Source of the DNA: Bradyrhizobium sp. SSBR45G
GTDB lineage: Bacteria > Pseudomonadota > Alphaproteobacteria > Rhizobiales > Xanthobacteraceae
NCBI RefSeq assembly: GCF_030159255.1
Contig: NZ_BSCT01000026.1
Location: forward strand, 56,173 to 120,172
Length of the DNA stretch: 64,000 nt
Direction: 5' to 3'
Below the pieces are notes generated by a model, which had not been told where the DNA came from, did not search any database, and saw only the letters and a list, made by a program, of their open reading frames with translations. The position numbers were made by a program, and so were the translations under genes. Shown in pieces: positions 62,934-64,000 of the stretch. Position 1 is the stretch's first letter. Every line of letters starts with the position of its first letter.

Positions 62934-63542
62934 TCACAGCGGCGCGCCGCCGAGCCAGGCCGCACCGCGCGCGTACAGCGCCTCGACCTCCGGCCCCTTC
63001 AATCCGGGCATGTCGCGCTTGACGGTGTAGCCGATCCGCGTCTGCAGATAGGCAAGGTGCCGATAGCCGACCGGAAACTGCTCGAGCAGCTCCCGGTCGA
63101 GCGCCGGCACCGCGCCGGGCGTCACCGGGTCCATGCGATCCTTCTCGTAGATCGGCTGGCGCAGCACGATGCCCCATGTGCCGGCGCGCTTTTCGAGAAA
63201 GTCGTAGAAGCGGCCGGTACACAGCACGTCGCATACGACGCCTTCGACCTCGGCCCGCTGCGAGATCGTCATCTTGGTCTGCGCGATCGCGCGGGAGCCT
63301 TTGAGATCGACCGAGATGCCGCCGAGGAAGTGCAGGATGTTGACGCCCTTGGCCCACGCGGCCTTGCTGATCTCGATGAACTCGTCGCCGGTGCCCTGCG
63401 TCCACGTTGCCATCATCCGTCCGTCCGGATGCCACACCGTGCGGAAGCGCTCCCAGTCACCGGCATCGCGCCAGATCGCCCAATTCTGCAGCAGTTCGCG
63501 GATCAGACGGTCGTCCTCGATCTCGGCGGCGGTCTTGGTCAT
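62934..63542 (-). CDS. NTF2-like / SnoaL-fold protein
   Basis: A 202-residue cone-shaped alpha-beta protein of the SnoaL_4 type: EDDRLIRELLQNWAIWRDAGDWERF, then WHPDGRM and the beta-strand region SQRAEVEGVVCDVLCTGRFYDFLE. The fold is shared with ring-hydroxylating dioxygenase beta subunits and with small isomerases. I chose ATG 63542 with AGAGGA upstream; the open frame continues upstream through the repeat. Its place before the oxygenase operon suggests a role in the same aromatic pathway. Confidence 0.85.
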   Translation of the reverse strand: MTKTAAEIEDDRLIRELLQNWAIWRDAGDWERFRTVWHPDGRMMATWTQGTGDEFIEISKAAWAKGVNILHFLGGISVDLKGSRAIAQTKMTISQRAEVEGVVCDVLCTGRFYDFLEKRAGTWGIVLRQPIYEKDRMDPVTPGAVPALDRELLEQFPVGYRHLAYLQTRIGYTVKRDMPGLKGPEVEALYARGAAWLGGAPL

Positions 63543-64000
63543 GGTGCATTCCTCTTTCGGTTGTCGCTGCTGAATACGAGATCGGGATAGTGCTGCAAAG
63601 TCACGGCTGATCATGGCTGCCCAGAGCGCACCACGCACTCGGTGTCGTCCCGGGCGAGCCCGGCAACGCGAAGCGTTGGCGGACGCCGACCCGGGACCCA
63701 TAGGCCGTGGCGGATGTGGCTGGGCGGGATCGATCGACCATCGTGCCCAAAACGTCTCCCTGGGGTTATGGGTCCCGGATCTGCGCGCGCGTGCCGGACA
63801 ACGCTTGCGCGTTGCCGGGAGCGCGCTTGTCCGGGACGACAGCGGAGCAGACGATCGAGACCTGCGTTTCATCAGCGGTGCAAAGAGACAAGCGATCGTC
63901 ATCCCGCAGCACATCGTGCTCAGGTCATCAAGCATTCGTGTCCCTCCTGAATCACGAGAGGGCGCGGAGAAGGCCGGACCTCGGCTGAGGCCCGTGGCCC
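63543..64000. other. gene-free right end with a long inverted repeat
   Basis: 458 bp to the window edge. The centre is a 197-bp nested inverted repeat (63644-63840). I found no gene; a coding start could lie just beyond the edge. Confidence 0.5.
63644..63840. repeat. 197-bp nested inverted repeat
   Basis: Three block pairs face each other: GTCGTCCCGG with CCGGGACGAC at the ends; CCCGGCAACGCGAAGCGTTG with CAACGCTTGCGCGTTGCCGGG (one extra base); and CCGGGACCCATA with TATGGGTCCCGG. The whole would fold into one long hairpin. I believe such segments recur between genes in Bradyrhizobium. Confidence 0.75.

Overview
The window looks like a chromosomal segment of a GC-rich alphaproteobacterium, most likely Bradyrhizobium or a close relative. 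Reasons: the protein sequences, the EcfG-type (GGAAC-N16/17-CGTT) promoters of the alphaproteobacterial general stress response, the lipB/FliN and hemE neighbourhoods, and dispersed intergenic palindromic repeats of the kind I associate with that genus. About 60 protein genes and one tRNA-Leu(GAG) can be supported. I see no phage, insertion sequence or CRISPR array.

Region 1 (1-13,140) is a catabolic island. A TetR gene heads a leftward unit (molybdopterin oxidoreductase, SDR1) and faces a thiolase-MFS unit across a perfect palindrome. Next come SDR2, the 25-codon stub of an acyl-CoA dehydrogenase and a nitronate monooxygenase-like flavoenzyme (leftward); SDR3 and a GST (rightward); a DsbA/HCCA-isomerase-like protein and a CaiB-type CoA-transferase (leftward); and an HxlR regulator. 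Three 17-bp operators of the form AGTTCT-N5-AGAACT sit in or next to the three promoters and probably form the HxlR regulon. All three SDRs have Phe in place of the catalytic Tyr.

Region 2 (13,140-26,700) is mostly housekeeping and regulation: a large cruciform element next to tRNA-Leu, an orphan FliN, lipB, a tautomerase facing a LysR gene, AraC, an autoregulated GbsR-DUF4166-epimerase operon whose operator is centred on its own start codon, a methyltransferase, acylphosphatase, a PEP-mutase-family lyase, pccA and a zinc-dependent peptidase-like protein.

Region 3 (26,700-37,000) is the most interesting part. A PAS hybrid kinase and a histidine kinase-NtrC pair each follow a candidate EcfG promoter. 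A consensus sigma-54 promoter (TGGCACG-N4-TTGC) directly after the NtrC gene opens a unit of two unrecognised proteins built from four copies of the same small beta-rich module, an MFS transporter and an ArsB-like ion transporter. A ferritin-like protein with its own EcfG promoter closes the region. I read this as a stress-controlled, sigma-54-dependent envelope or efflux system that may be undescribed.

Region 4 (37,000-64,000) carries a secreted phosphodiesterase/phosphatase-family protein, an HtrA-type protease, 1-Cys peroxiredoxin, a chemoreceptor, a DEAD-box helicase, gamma-glutamyltransferase, trhO-slyX, a PAS-GGDEF cyclase, hemE facing a divergent hemC that follows a GMC oxidoreductase and acetate kinase, a MetE-like protein, and a vanillate-demethylase-like operon (oxygenase, GntR regulator, reductase) preceded by four GTATAC-centred operators. 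A 197-bp nested inverted repeat lies near the right edge. Functions are inferred from motifs seen by eye; no database search was run.
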